The position numbers and the translations under genes were made by a program. A DNA stretch of 64,000 nucleotides from Saprospiraceae bacterium (GTDB taxonomy: Bacteria > Bacteroidota > Bacteroidia > Chitinophagales > Saprospiraceae): NCBI GenBank assembly GCA_016710585.1, contig JADJVN010000023.1, forward strand, positions 1 to 64,000. The letters are read 5' to 3'. Below are positions 51,600-61,455 of the stretch, piece after piece (position 1 is the stretch's first letter; the number at the start of each line of letters is the position of its first letter). Under the pieces are notes generated by a model, which saw only the letters and a list, made by a program, of their open reading frames with translations, had not been told where the DNA came from and searched no databases.

Positions 51600-53007
51600 T
51601 GCAATAGATTGGGGGAATATTGAAGAAGTCATGCAAGAAATTCGTGTTCAAGATGAATGGCAGATTCTCCAGAATAAATTGCGAAAGCGCAAGAAAAAAA
51701 GAATCATAATTTATTTTCTTTGGACAGTTTTAATTGGTAGCATTGGCTTAAGTTATTTTTTTAATAAGGTTAAAAAAATTGATAGTGAACAAATAGAATG
51801 CGCGTTCTCAAAAGCTTTTGCAAATCAAGAATTAGACATTCATTCAAGTGATAAGTACAAAAAAAATGAGAACAAATACAATATAGGTAAAATTGGAAGT
51901 AGCAATATTAACGCCTCTGAAAAAAGCAATAATTTAAACAATCAAAGTTCAAATGATGGCAAGAATAATATCACAAGGAATCCTAATAAGTTCATTGCAA
52001 ACAGAATTAGTGAGGTTGAAATTAAATCTGAAAATCTTAATTCTATTAGCAATGTAAGATTAAATACGATTGTGGAACCAAACATTAAGAGTAATAACAT
52101 TTTTGAACCAAATGAAATTCTTGCGAGCCTTCCAGTTCAAAATTCTGATGGCAGAGAATTGAATTCATTAAATAGAATAATTGAACAGTTTAATGGTATG
52201 CCAGTTCACAATATCTCTAGCTTGAATATTCCAGAAAAACAACATGACTTGCCCTTGTTAGTTGATCGAAATAATTTGAATAGAAAAAGCAGCCCTTTTA
52301 TAAGTCATGCAGCATTGGTTTTCTCTTATGCATTGGCCCATCAGAAATATAGTTCAAAAAGTTCAGAATCGAAATTAATTGTAGAGAGACGGATGAAAAT
52401 AGAAAGCCCAAAAGAGCAATTGATAGCTGGGCTAGTTTTTGAGAAAAATTTGAAGAATAGTTTTAAGTTGACAACTGGAATTATTGCAGAGAGGCAGGTC
52501 ACAAGTGTCAACGAGCAACTCAAATTCACTAGTGTAGAAAAGTTGGATGATTTTCCATCTGAAATTCTTATAGATAGGAATGGCAATCAGGAGATTGTTA
52601 AATCCAGTAAAGACATTGTGGTAAATAATCAGAGTAATGCATTATTTTATAATTATTATTATACCATATCAGTTCCAGTTGGAATAAAGAAAGAGCTCTA
52701 TATGTCATCAAGAATTCAGACAGGAATAGCCACATCATTAGGATTAAATGTTTTTAGAAATTTTTCAGGATATTTGCTTGACCCATCAAGAGAGGAAAAT
52801 TATATCAAGGCTAAGCGCAATGAGTTTCTAAAAAGTATTTTTAATGATCTCAATCTGTCGATTTACGGCAAGTATAAATTAGCTCATGGTGGATCTATTG
52901 GAGTAAATGCATTTTATTCTTTAGGATTGAATTCGTGGGAATTATATAATGGAGTGTCAGAATCATTCAATCATTATGGCATTGGATTGAGTTATTATTT
53001 TAAATAA
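51586..53007 (+). CDS. probable membrane anti-sigma factor with C-terminal beta-barrel-like domain
   Basis: Residues 1-45 are a charged cytoplasmic part (IDWGNIEEVMQEIRVQDEW), residues 46-65 a single membrane helix (IIIYFLWTVLIGSIGLSYFF), and 66-230 a low-complexity Asn/Ser-rich linker. Residues 240-473 form strand pairs (HAALVFSYALAHQKYSS, FKLTTGIIAERQVT, GGSIGVNAFYSLGL) ending SFNHYGIGLSYYF, like an outer-membrane barrel. A protein that spans the inner membrane and ends in a barrel could link an outer-membrane signal to the cytoplasmic sigma factor. No classical anti-sigma motif is seen, so the pairing rests on the gene overlap and order. Confidence 0.75.
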   Translation: MEEYNAIDWGNIEEVMQEIRVQDEWQILQNKLRKRKKKRIIIYFLWTVLIGSIGLSYFFNKVKKIDSEQIECAFSKAFANQELDIHSSDKYKKNENKYNIGKIGSSNINASEKSNNLNNQSSNDGKNNITRNPNKFIANRISEVEIKSENLNSISNVRLNTIVEPNIKSNNIFEPNEILASLPVQNSDGRELNSLNRIIEQFNGMPVHNISSLNIPEKQHDLPLLVDRNNLNRKSSPFISHAALVFSYALAHQKYSSKSSESKLIVERRMKIESPKEQLIAGLVFEKNLKNSFKLTTGIIAERQVTSVNEQLKFTSVEKLDDFPSEILIDRNGNQEIVKSSKDIVVNNQSNALFYNYYYTISVPVGIKKELYMSSRIQTGIATSLGLNVFRNFSGYLLDPSREENYIKAKRNEFLKSIFNDLNLSIYGKYKLAHGGSIGVNAFYSLGLNSWELYNGVSESFNHYGIGLSYYFK

Positions 53008-53083
53008 GGCATGCAGCGTTTGGATGCATTATTTCATTGTTTTATAAAGATCATGATATTGTAATAATGCTAAATTTTTTGAA

Positions 53084-55747
53084 ATGAAAAAATTATTTGT
53101 TTTTACATTGATATTGATGTGTCATTTTATTCATGCACAATCAATAAAATTGGTGGCGCCGAGTGATTTGGTTATATCATGTAAATTTGATTATGATGAT
53201 GTAGATCTGACTGATCCTCAAAGTACGAGATTTGGGAGAATGTTACTTGATAGCAGTAAATGCTTAAATATTGTTACATACGATATCGCATGTCCGGAAT
53301 TTTGTGATGCAGATCCCAATACAGCTTATCCGGGAAAAGGGTCTGGAGTAGCTGAGCTAGCTTGCAATCATTATGAAAACTTTTATGATTCAATCAGTCC
53401 TAATAGAAAGTATGATCTGCAATGGGGAAAGGAAGGTTATGTTGTGAGTAAAAATTCGGTAACTATTAATATTCAAGTTTCAAATAACTTTATTAATGGA
53501 GTCGGCTTATTGACAAGAAAATTTATTGTTGTAGCAGCTAATGGGGAATATGCAGAGACAGTGCAAAAAATTTGGGTTGTAGATGGAGGTCGTTTTTATA
53601 TTAATGTGAATAATTTATGTGACACCACTGATGATATCTATTTTGAAGACTGTTATTTTACTCCATTAATATCTAATTGTACTAATATTTCACGATCTCC
53701 TGAGATAAAAATTTTAAATACAAAAAGTACATTATTAGCTATTGATTTTAATGATGATATAGTGAGATCGGCTAAATCAGATAGTTGTATTAAACTATTG
53801 AGAGAATGGAAGATAATTGATTGGTATCAGTTCAATGGGGGTAAATCTGGGATATGGAGTTATAAGCAAGTTATTATAATCAATGATCTTGAAGTGCCAA
53901 CTATAAAAACAAGTCCCTCATTATGCACAGAGTCTGAATTAAAAGGAGATGGAGAAATTACATTGCAATTTTTTGCAAGTGATAATTGTAGTCCTTCCGA
54001 TCATTTATATTACTCTTATTATGTTGATTTGGATGACGATAAGAAAGGCAAGTACAATAATGAATTTGATTTATATGTTTCTGAATTAACAGTTAAAGAA
54101 TCAAACAATGGTCTCCTACCTCGAGTTAATGATAATATATATGCTAACTCTAAAAATTTACCGTATCAAGCAAATGGAAAATATCCCAATGGCAAACATC
54201 GTATGAAAGTAATCTGTCAGGATGGTTGTAAAAATATTGCGGAGAAAATAATTCACTTTGAAGTGGAAGAAGCTCAAGCACCAAATGTTACTTGTAAGAA
54301 AAATATTGTTGTAGCATCTATTGGTACAAATGGATTAGCACAGGTATATGTTAAAGATCTAGTTAGTTATTATTCACATAATTGTAGTTCAAAACAAGAT
54401 TTAAGTTTGGCTTTTGAGGATGGTACCAGCAGTATTAGTTTTAATTGTGGGGACATCATTAAACATGGAGGAAGTTATAATTTATTGAAAGATGTTTATG
54501 TTACTGATTTGGCTGGAAATAGTTCAAGTTGCAAGGTTGAATTAAATATTACTGATCCAAATTCCTATTGTAGGAATGGAAAGATATTTGAAGGAAAATT
54601 TCTGACCCTTGACAATAGACCATTAGATAAAGTTAACCTAAAAGGATCAAGCTTGGGTCTTGCTGTTCAACATTTGAACGAATGCGATTCCTCTTATAGC
54701 TTTGAAGATTTTTCCGGACAACAGGCGTATTTTATTCCATATAAAAAAGATTCTGTTGTTAATAATGGCATTGATGTTTTGGATGCTGTCTTATTGAGCG
54801 ATTTTATTTATGGAGTCCCAAGGCAAGGTAAAACGATTTATCCTTATTTAGGAGATGTGAATAATACTCGATCCATTACTGCAGCTGATGTATCAGAAAT
54901 AAGTCGTGCAATTATTCGATATTATAAATTTAGTGGGCAGGACGAATGGGTTTTTATTGATAGTTTGTCGAATCTCCAGGATACTATATTTTTAAAACAA
55001 GCCTATCAAACAGTAAGAGCTTATAAGAAAGGGGATATTGATGCCAATGCCAAAAGTCAATGTAATGATACCATAGAACCAGTATTAAATAAATTATACC
55101 TCAATGTTGAAGATAAACTCTTCTATTCTGGATTGACGACGATAAATTTTTATTCTCCGAATTTTAAGAATATAGATGGACTTCAAGCAACTCTGCATTG
55201 TCGCAATCCAAATGTTACAATAGAAAATATTAGTTCCGAATTGTTTAATGCAATAGGCAATGAAAATTTTTCATGGGCTGGTGCATTCCCTTTTTTATTG
55301 AGGAGAAGTGAAGTCGCTGGTATCAGTAGTAGCAGTAAAACGCCAATTTTTTCTGTGACAGTTAACTCAAAAAGTAATAAAGCAATTAGTACGAAAGATT
55401 TGTTTTATTTGTCAGATAGTGTTACAAAAAATATCGCATATGCAAATGCTTCAATTCCATTAAAACTGGAGTTGAATAATTTTCTTATTGCAGTAGAAGG
55501 TAGTGATAAAGGGGAACTAGTCGTGTATCCCAATCCTAGTGAAAGTAATTTTGTGGTAGTGAATACCACAGATATGAATATGCCTATAGAGATTTTTGAT
55601 TTGCATGGAAGGATAATAGCAAATCAAGTTTTATCAGCGAATAGCAAATCAGTTTTATCTGAACAATTATTTAAAGAATCAGGTGTTTTTTTATTAAGGT
55701 CTAGAGTTAAAGGGCAAACTAGTATAATGAAATTGGTTAAATTATAG
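53084..55747 (+). CDS. large secreted protein with HYR-like and dockerin-like modules, T9SS type A tail
   Basis: A signal peptide ending HAQS is followed by about 480 residues of Cys-rich beta domains (DLVISCKFDYDDVDL, CSPSDHLYYSYYVD, VTCKKNIVVASIGTNGLAQV) resembling HYR-type modules. Residues 560-630 carry a dockerin-like pair of Ca-binding loops (NNGIDVLDAVLLSDFI and LGDVNNTRSITAADVSE), then a cohesin-like stretch (ATLHCRNPNVTIENI). The last 80 residues are a T9SS tail (VYPNPSESNFVVVNTT). It lies 76 bp downstream of the anti-sigma-like gene and is a plausible output of that sigma system. Confidence 0.85.
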   Translation: MKKLFVFTLILMCHFIHAQSIKLVAPSDLVISCKFDYDDVDLTDPQSTRFGRMLLDSSKCLNIVTYDIACPEFCDADPNTAYPGKGSGVAELACNHYENFYDSISPNRKYDLQWGKEGYVVSKNSVTINIQVSNNFINGVGLLTRKFIVVAANGEYAETVQKIWVVDGGRFYINVNNLCDTTDDIYFEDCYFTPLISNCTNISRSPEIKILNTKSTLLAIDFNDDIVRSAKSDSCIKLLREWKIIDWYQFNGGKSGIWSYKQVIIINDLEVPTIKTSPSLCTESELKGDGEITLQFFASDNCSPSDHLYYSYYVDLDDDKKGKYNNEFDLYVSELTVKESNNGLLPRVNDNIYANSKNLPYQANGKYPNGKHRMKVICQDGCKNIAEKIIHFEVEEAQAPNVTCKKNIVVASIGTNGLAQVYVKDLVSYYSHNCSSKQDLSLAFEDGTSSISFNCGDIIKHGGSYNLLKDVYVTDLAGNSSSCKVELNITDPNSYCRNGKIFEGKFLTLDNRPLDKVNLKGSSLGLAVQHLNECDSSYSFEDFSGQQAYFIPYKKDSVVNNGIDVLDAVLLSDFIYGVPRQGKTIYPYLGDVNNTRSITAADVSEISRAIIRYYKFSGQDEWVFIDSLSNLQDTIFLKQAYQTVRAYKKGDIDANAKSQCNDTIEPVLNKLYLNVEDKLFYSGLTTINFYSPNFKNIDGLQATLHCRNPNVTIENISSELFNAIGNENFSWAGAFPFLLRRSEVAGISSSSKTPIFSVTVNSKSNKAISTKDLFYLSDSVTKNIAYANASIPLKLELNNFLIAVEGSDKGELVVYPNPSESNFVVVNTTDMNMPIEIFDLHGRIIANQVLSANSKSVLSEQLFKESGVFLLRSRVKGQTSIMKLVKL

Positions 55748-55768
55748 ATAGGGATTATTAATTGATCA

Positions 55769-55805
55769 ATGCAGTTGACATTTAAATAAAGTCAACTGCA
55801 TCTTT
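55769..55805. terminator. bidirectional terminator between convergent T9SS genes
   Basis: A perfect 11-bp stem, ATGCAGTTGAC and GTCAACTGCAT, with an 11-nt loop and a following CTTTTT run. Confidence 0.85.
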
Positions 55806-55820
55806 TTATTCTTGATTATT

Positions 55821-57290
55821 TTAATTTGTTTTTATCATCTTCACTTGGGAAATTTTATTATTTTGTCTTATTTGAATATAATATATTCCCATTGTTTTTT
55901 GTTTGAAGTTTATAGGAAAACTAGGATTTTGAATTCGTTCAATGACTTGCCCAGCTTCATTAAAAATAGTGATTTCTTGTATCGGTAATTGAGTATTGTT
56001 TTCAATGAATAATTTTTCTTTTACTGGATTTGGGTAAAATTTTATTTTACTTGAAAGTTGATCATCTGTATCAGTAGAGATTGATGAATAATAATAATTA
56101 TCTGTGGTACTTAATCTGCCAATGTTAAAATCATAACCTCTTGAATGTACTACCAGTTTGTAATGATATAAATTGATTTTGTAAAGATTGCCATATATAT
56201 CTTCAGCTTTTCTAGTGTTGTCAAATATGTTGATGTAATTTTCAATTCGTCTCCAAATTTTTGTACTTGGGTTATATTCGTATGATTCTTCAAATACTCT
56301 GTTTTCATTTGTATCATATAAACAAATAACTTGAAAATAATCCTCCCATATATCAGCAGTGGTCCAGCGCTGAGTTTTGGTATAGAGCAAATTACCTGCA
56401 GGATTATATTCATTGGTCACCAGATATTGATTTCTTCCTTTTGGAAAAGTATTGTTGTAGAATATCGTAGTTTGTTCTATGACGAGATGAGGTTTATCGT
56501 ATTTGTTTTGGATTCTGTTTATGATATAAAATGAGTCGATTTTTGTTGTGCTTAATTTATATACATCTCGTTGCGTTTCATCATTATTTGAATCGAATAG
56601 TGAAACTGTTTTTCCAAGAACGGACCAAGTTTCATTGCTTGTATTGAATTTATGATCTAGTATTTCAATATTATTATTTTGCACATCATAGGTATATTGC
56701 TGCATTGATTGTCCTATGAATTTTAATTTGGTGGCATCATACAGAAAAAATGCGCGTTGGAATAATAGATTTTTGGTATTATAATTATTTTCATTTTTAT
56801 TTTGTGGGTCCCAATTATTAGTAATACTATTCCATAAATAAGCAGTTGACCTTATCGATTTGCCAGTTTGGTCATATTCATAAGTGCGACGACTTGTAGG
56901 TATAAGTTTTTTAGTGACTGTGTCAAATTTAAAAGAATTGTTTTCGACAATAAGTCCATTATCATCATAGTCATCAATATTTTTTGTGTACGTCGTATTA
57001 GTTTGGTAATTATAGCTTATATATCGTTTAAAATTGTTTTCATATTCGAATATTGTTTTTTGTGAATACTTTTGAGTTCCAGCTGTAGAGTCAATATTGT
57101 ATTGTACCATGCTATCTAGTTTCTCTATAGGGAAAGCTGACAGATCTATGGAACGCCACCTCTCAATTCCCAATTTTTCCAAATGATCTTGGTTTTCTTT
57201 AAATTGATTGATGACTTCATTTTGTGCGAACAAATGACTTAAATTAAATGAAATTAAACAAGGAACAACAAGGAAAAGCACTCTTTTCAT
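55821..57290 (-). CDS. secreted protein with YD-like repeats and T9SS type A tail
   Basis: The signal peptide ends HLFAQ. Residues 75-380 contain about ten irregular repeats with Tyr/Asp and Trp landmarks (TYEYDQTGKSIRSTAYLWN, YTYDVQNNNIEILDHKFN, SLFDSNNDETQRDVYKL, CLYDTNENRVFEESYEYN), reminiscent of YD/Rhs-type repeats but shorter and more degenerate. The last 80 residues form a sorting domain (KFYPNPVKEKLFIENNTQLP ... GIYYIQIRQNN). It is a stand-alone gene, convergent with the dockerin-type protein. Confidence 0.84.
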   Translation of the reverse strand: MKRVLFLVVPCLISFNLSHLFAQNEVINQFKENQDHLEKLGIERWRSIDLSAFPIEKLDSMVQYNIDSTAGTQKYSQKTIFEYENNFKRYISYNYQTNTTYTKNIDDYDDNGLIVENNSFKFDTVTKKLIPTSRRTYEYDQTGKSIRSTAYLWNSITNNWDPQNKNENNYNTKNLLFQRAFFLYDATKLKFIGQSMQQYTYDVQNNNIEILDHKFNTSNETWSVLGKTVSLFDSNNDETQRDVYKLSTTKIDSFYIINRIQNKYDKPHLVIEQTTIFYNNTFPKGRNQYLVTNEYNPAGNLLYTKTQRWTTADIWEDYFQVICLYDTNENRVFEESYEYNPSTKIWRRIENYINIFDNTRKAEDIYGNLYKINLYHYKLVVHSRGYDFNIGRLSTTDNYYYSSISTDTDDQLSSKIKFYPNPVKEKLFIENNTQLPIQEITIFNEAGQVIERIQNPSFPINFKQKTMGIYYIQIRQNNKISQVKMIKTN

Positions 57291-57514
57291 CTGTTTTGGT
57301 ATTTTATTTGGTTAACTGTATTTTACGTAAAATTAATCATTTCAAACTAAATTATTACTTGTTCTAGCTTAAAATTAATGAAACAAATTTAAACGCTTCA
57401 CACTATTAAGACCCCTTGTGTCTGAATATTGTATCTAAAACTGGTATATTTTGTTGAATTGTAATTAAAGCTTAAAATTTGTTCTGTCCGAGTCAAAGAC
57501 TTTAGATTAAAGAT

Positions 57515-57522
57515 TAACTTTG
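57515..57522 (+). promoter_or_regulatory. -7 box of the acyltransferase gene
   Basis: TAACTTTG matches TAnnTTTG, 8 bp before the ATG at 57531, predicting a very short leader. Confidence 0.4.
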
Positions 57523-57530
57523 CATGATTC

Positions 57531-58388
57531 ATGATCTCTTATTTATTATATCGCTTTGTTATTTTTTTTTTCTCCATAATTCCATTGCAATGGATTTATG
57601 CTATTTCAAATGGATTGCGTTGGATTTTTTATAGAATTTTGAGATATCGTTATGCTGTCGTGAAAGGAAATATACAACGCTGTTTCCCTGAAAAATCATC
57701 TGAAGAACAAGAAAAGATTATCTATGATTTCTATTTGAATTTTACTGACGTTATCTTGGAGAGTATAAAGGGCTTAAGCATGTCAGATAAGGTAATTAAC
57801 CAAAGGTATAATTTGACGAATAGGACAGTCTTGGATCGTTACATCGATTCTGGCCAATCAGTCATTTTAGCTGCCACCCATTTCACCAACTGGGAATGGG
57901 GAGGTGTAAGCATTGGGATAGATTTTCCAGATAAAATTATTGCACTTTTCAAATCAATGAATAATAAAAGAGTAGAATCTGATGTTGTTCAAAGGCGCTC
58001 AAAGTCTGGTTTGAAATTAATCAGCACAAAAGAAACCCGAATTCTGAAAGATCTTATTCCAGAGGGCAAAGCAATCATTATGGCTGCAGATCAGAATCCC
58101 TCAAACATTAAAGATGCAATATGGGTGAGATTTTTTAATGTCGAAACAGCTTGTTTACATGGTATTGAGAAGTACGCTTTGCCCTATCACATGCCAGTAT
58201 TGTATTGTGAAATGGAAAGAGTCTCTAGAGGTCAGTATCAATATCGATTTATTGAGATCTGGGATGGAATTGAAGCTGTGGAGCCAACTGTTATAACGCA
58301 AAGATATATGTCATCTTTAGAAAAGACTATTAGAAAAAATCCTCATAATTGGCTTTGGACTCATAAACGATGGAAACACTTTAGATGA
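57531..58388 (+). CDS. LpxL/HtrB-family lipid A biosynthesis acyltransferase
   Basis: An N-terminal membrane anchor (YRFVIFFFSIIPLQWIYAI) precedes the family core: RRYAVVKGNIQRCFPEKSSEE-like (VVKGNIQRCFPEKSSEEQEK), ATHFTNWEWGGV with the H-x4-E catalytic motif near residue 113, and IMAADQNPSN near 183. It would transfer an acyl chain to lipid A or a related lipid at the inner membrane. At 285 residues it is of usual length for Bacteroidota. It lies convergent with the next gene, 6 bp apart. Confidence 0.9.
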   Translation: MISYLLYRFVIFFFSIIPLQWIYAISNGLRWIFYRILRYRYAVVKGNIQRCFPEKSSEEQEKIIYDFYLNFTDVILESIKGLSMSDKVINQRYNLTNRTVLDRYIDSGQSVILAATHFTNWEWGGVSIGIDFPDKIIALFKSMNNKRVESDVVQRRSKSGLKLISTKETRILKDLIPEGKAIIMAADQNPSNIKDAIWVRFFNVETACLHGIEKYALPYHMPVLYCEMERVSRGQYQYRFIEIWDGIEAVEPTVITQRYMSSLEKTIRKNPHNWLWTHKRWKHFR

Positions 58389-58394
58389 GACTGG

Positions 58395-59000
58395 TTATCT
58401 CATTCTAGGCATTCTTCTTTTTCCTCCTGGTCTGAACATACTCCTTTGATCCATAGTATGCATCATTTTTACTTTGCCTTGTTGTTTGATAGCTTCATCT
58501 ATCATTTTTATTTGATCTTTGAATATGTCAGTGGTAAGATTCAAAGCTTTAAGTTCACGATGGGCATTGGTAGCCTGTGTCCATTTATTCTTTTGAATAT
58601 GAATGTTAATCATTTGGATTAAAATCATGGCTTTTTCATTGTCCGAAGGCAATTTTAGGCTCTGTGCTTTTGAAAACAGTTGTTCAGCTTCTTCTGTTTT
58701 GTTCTGTTGCATTTTTGCAGAACCTTTGATGAGATAATAATATGCTCTGTTGGTTACATACAACCATTCTGGTTTGAATGTCAGATTAAGCCTTTTTTCA
58801 CAGGCTTCAAAATCCATAGTTTGCATAAGTTGAGCTGAAGACTGGATAGTGCCCAACAGTATATAACTTGCCAATAATATAAGTCCAATTAAAATTAAAG
58901 GAAAAGCATACCAAAACCCAGTAGTGAATATCAAAATAATCCCTCCTCCTAAGAATGCAGCTATCAAAGCAAATTTTAGATAAATATTGATCGTAAACAT
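58395..59000 (-). CDS. membrane protein with TPR-like helices, unknown function
   Basis: Two membrane helices at residues 8-30 and 32-52 (IYLKFALIAAFLGGGIILIF, FPLILIGLILLASYILLG) are followed by a soluble part with TPR-like helix pairs (RAYYYLIKGSAKMQQNKTEE, AEQLFSKAQSL) and a basic tail (RPGGKRRMPRMR). The topology suggests a cytoplasmic TPR part on a hairpin anchor. No family name or partner can be assigned. Confidence 0.75.
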   Translation of the reverse strand: MFTINIYLKFALIAAFLGGGIILIFTTGFWYAFPLILIGLILLASYILLGTIQSSAQLMQTMDFEACEKRLNLTFKPEWLYVTNRAYYYLIKGSAKMQQNKTEEAEQLFSKAQSLKLPSDNEKAMILIQMINIHIQKNKWTQATNAHRELKALNLTTDIFKDQIKMIDEAIKQQGKVKMMHTMDQRSMFRPGGKRRMPRMR

Positions 59001-59147
59001 GAATTTCTATTTTTTGAAGTGCAAACCTAAGGAATTTTTTAGGCTTTTGACTCCATTTCTATTAGAATATACAAAACAAAACCCCAGCTACTTTCGTTCA
59101 TTCACGACTTACATACGCCAATTTTGGTGGTCAATAGTTTAGGAAAA

Positions 59148-61454
59148 ATGAAAAAAAGATATCTATTTGTAATTTTATTAATTTGTAATGTTTTCTTTAT
59201 AAGCGCACAATCCATTAATAAAATTGCACCTATAATCCCTATGCCAAATAAAATTGATTTTGGAAATGGGTCGATTGATTTCAATATTGAGACTATATTG
59301 ATTAAAAAAAATAACCCTGAAGTAAAAAAATTAGCTCAGTTTTATATTCAATTATTTCAGAATCCGAATATTCAAATTCAAGAAGTTGACAAGTTAGAAT
59401 TTACTCAAAAAAATAGCATCATTCTTGGTATTAATGAACGAAGAGATGCGCCCGATAGGTACAAAATTCAAGTGACCCCTTATGGTATCATGGTTGAAGC
59501 AAGTCAGGTCAAAGGCTTATTTCATGCATTGCAGTCCTTAACCCAACTGGTGAAATTGAATCCAGAGAATAAAGCTGGAAGCATAAGAATTCCTACGGTG
59601 ATCATCGAAGATGAACCGCGATTTTCCTATCGAGGTATGCACCTTGACGTTGCTCGTCACTTTTTTTCTGTGGATGTAATAAAGCAGTATATTGACCTCC
59701 TTGCATTGTATAAGTTTAATAATTTTCATTGGCATCTTACAGATGACCAAGGGTGGCGAATCGAGATCAAAAAATATCCAGAACTTACCAATGTCGGCGC
59801 TACGCGATCCAATACTTTGATAGGTCACTATACAGATCGTCCTGTAAAATATGACAACAAAGAAGTCAGCGGCTATTATACTCAAGAGCAAATAAAAGAA
59901 GTCGTGGAATATGCAAAGGATAGATTCATCAATATCATCCCTGAAATTGAAATGCCAGGACATGCTTCTGCTGCGTTGGCGGCCTACCCATATCTAGGCT
60001 GTACTTGGGGCCCTTATAAAGTTGCCAACACATGGGGTGTATTTGAGGATGTGTTATGTACAAAAGATACTACTTTGAATTTCATGAAGGATGTATTAAA
60101 TGAAGTTGTCGATTTATTTCCAGGAAAATATATTCATATAGGAGGAGATGAATGCCCTAAAGCAAGATGGAAAACTTGTATTAATTGCCAAAGAAATAAG
60201 CGCAGATTTAATCTTGCTGATGAAGATCAATTGCAGTCTTACTTCATTAAAGAAATTGAAAAACATCTTTATAGAAAGGGAAAGAAATTAATCGGTTGGG
60301 ATGAAATTCTTGAAGGAGGATTGGCTCCCAATGCTACTGTAATGTCATGGAGAGGAGAGACAGGTGGAGTAGAAGCAGCAAGTCAGAATCATGATGTGAT
60401 CATGACTCCTGGATCTCATTGCTATTTTGATCACTATCAATCTAAAAATCCAAGAGAAGCACTCGCTATAGGTGGTTACACGCCAATCTCAAAGGTATAT
60501 GCTTATGAACCGATTCCTGCCAATTTAGATCCAAAATTTTCAAAATTTATTCTAGGAGCTCAAGCCAATCTTTGGACAGAATATATTGAAGATGAGAAGA
60601 AATTATTCTACATGGCATTTCCTCGTGCCATTGCACTTTCTGAGGTATTGTGGAGTCGAAAAGAAGATAAGAACTATGCTGGATTTTTGGAGCGATTGCA
60701 ATTTCATTTGCCATGGTTGAAGACACAAAAAATTAATTTAACCAATGCTTATGCTGAACTAGATTATACTTTGTCAAAATCAGGTGATGACATGGTTCTA
60801 CATTTTGTCAAAGCTCCCATTAAGGGTAAAGTTTTAGTTGAGTTTAAACATAATGCAAACAATTTTACACAAGAATATCCAAAGGGTGATAGTTTAATTT
60901 TAAGTAACAGTCTTGATCTGAAAGCTTGGTACCAACTTCAGGACAATAGCCTCTGTAAACCGATTCATATCATCTATAATAAACATAAGGCTGCTGGAGC
61001 ATCTATACAATTTATAGAAAAACCTTCACCAAAGTATTTTAGTAATGAAAATTCAATTATTAATGGAATAGCGGCCCCTACAAATAAATATTCTGGACCA
61101 GAATGGTTGGGAATGGAAGGAAAAAATTTTGAAGCAATAATTGATTTGTCTAAATCAGATACCATTGACCAAATCAAGTTTCAATTATATAATTTTCCAG
61201 CAGCATGGATCTATCCAGCAAAGGAAATAATTGTGGAGGCTTCAACAGATAATTTGAATTATGAAGTTGTAGGGAGTTGGAAATTATCGCCTTTTACACA
61301 GGAAAGATATATTGAACCAATAGTAGATTTGAAAAAGAATAAGTCATACAGATATCTCAAAATTAAAGTAATTAATCATGGAAAAATTGCTGAAGGCTCA
61401 CCAGGAGCTGGTCACACCGCATGGCTTTTTTTGGGTGAAATCACAGTCGATTAA
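59148..61454 (+). CDS. exported beta-N-acetylhexosaminidase, GH20
   Basis: Start at the ATG at 59148 (MKKRYLFVILLICNVFFISA), which gives the signal peptide. An N-terminal GH20b domain (residues 20-150) leads to the GH20 catalytic barrel: FSYRGMHLDVARHFFSVD, NFHWHLTDDQGWRIEIKKYP, EIEMPGHASAALAAYP and YIHIGGDECPKARW, whose Asp-Glu pair is the catalytic centre. The C-terminal 150 residues are an F5/8 type C-like binding domain (VNGIAAPTNKY-like INGIAAPTNKYSGPEW, KEIIVEASTDNLNYEVVG). It would remove terminal GlcNAc or GalNAc from chitin fragments or glycans. No T9SS tail is seen, so it may be periplasmic. Confidence 0.93.
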   Translation: MKKRYLFVILLICNVFFISAQSINKIAPIIPMPNKIDFGNGSIDFNIETILIKKNNPEVKKLAQFYIQLFQNPNIQIQEVDKLEFTQKNSIILGINERRDAPDRYKIQVTPYGIMVEASQVKGLFHALQSLTQLVKLNPENKAGSIRIPTVIIEDEPRFSYRGMHLDVARHFFSVDVIKQYIDLLALYKFNNFHWHLTDDQGWRIEIKKYPELTNVGATRSNTLIGHYTDRPVKYDNKEVSGYYTQEQIKEVVEYAKDRFINIIPEIEMPGHASAALAAYPYLGCTWGPYKVANTWGVFEDVLCTKDTTLNFMKDVLNEVVDLFPGKYIHIGGDECPKARWKTCINCQRNKRRFNLADEDQLQSYFIKEIEKHLYRKGKKLIGWDEILEGGLAPNATVMSWRGETGGVEAASQNHDVIMTPGSHCYFDHYQSKNPREALAIGGYTPISKVYAYEPIPANLDPKFSKFILGAQANLWTEYIEDEKKLFYMAFPRAIALSEVLWSRKEDKNYAGFLERLQFHLPWLKTQKINLTNAYAELDYTLSKSGDDMVLHFVKAPIKGKVLVEFKHNANNFTQEYPKGDSLILSNSLDLKAWYQLQDNSLCKPIHIIYNKHKAAGASIQFIEKPSPKYFSNENSIINGIAAPTNKYSGPEWLGMEGKNFEAIIDLSKSDTIDQIKFQLYNFPAAWIYPAKEIIVEASTDNLNYEVVGSWKLSPFTQERYIEPIVDLKKNKSYRYLKIKVINHGKIAEGSPGAGHTAWLFLGEITVD

Positions 61455-61455
61455 T

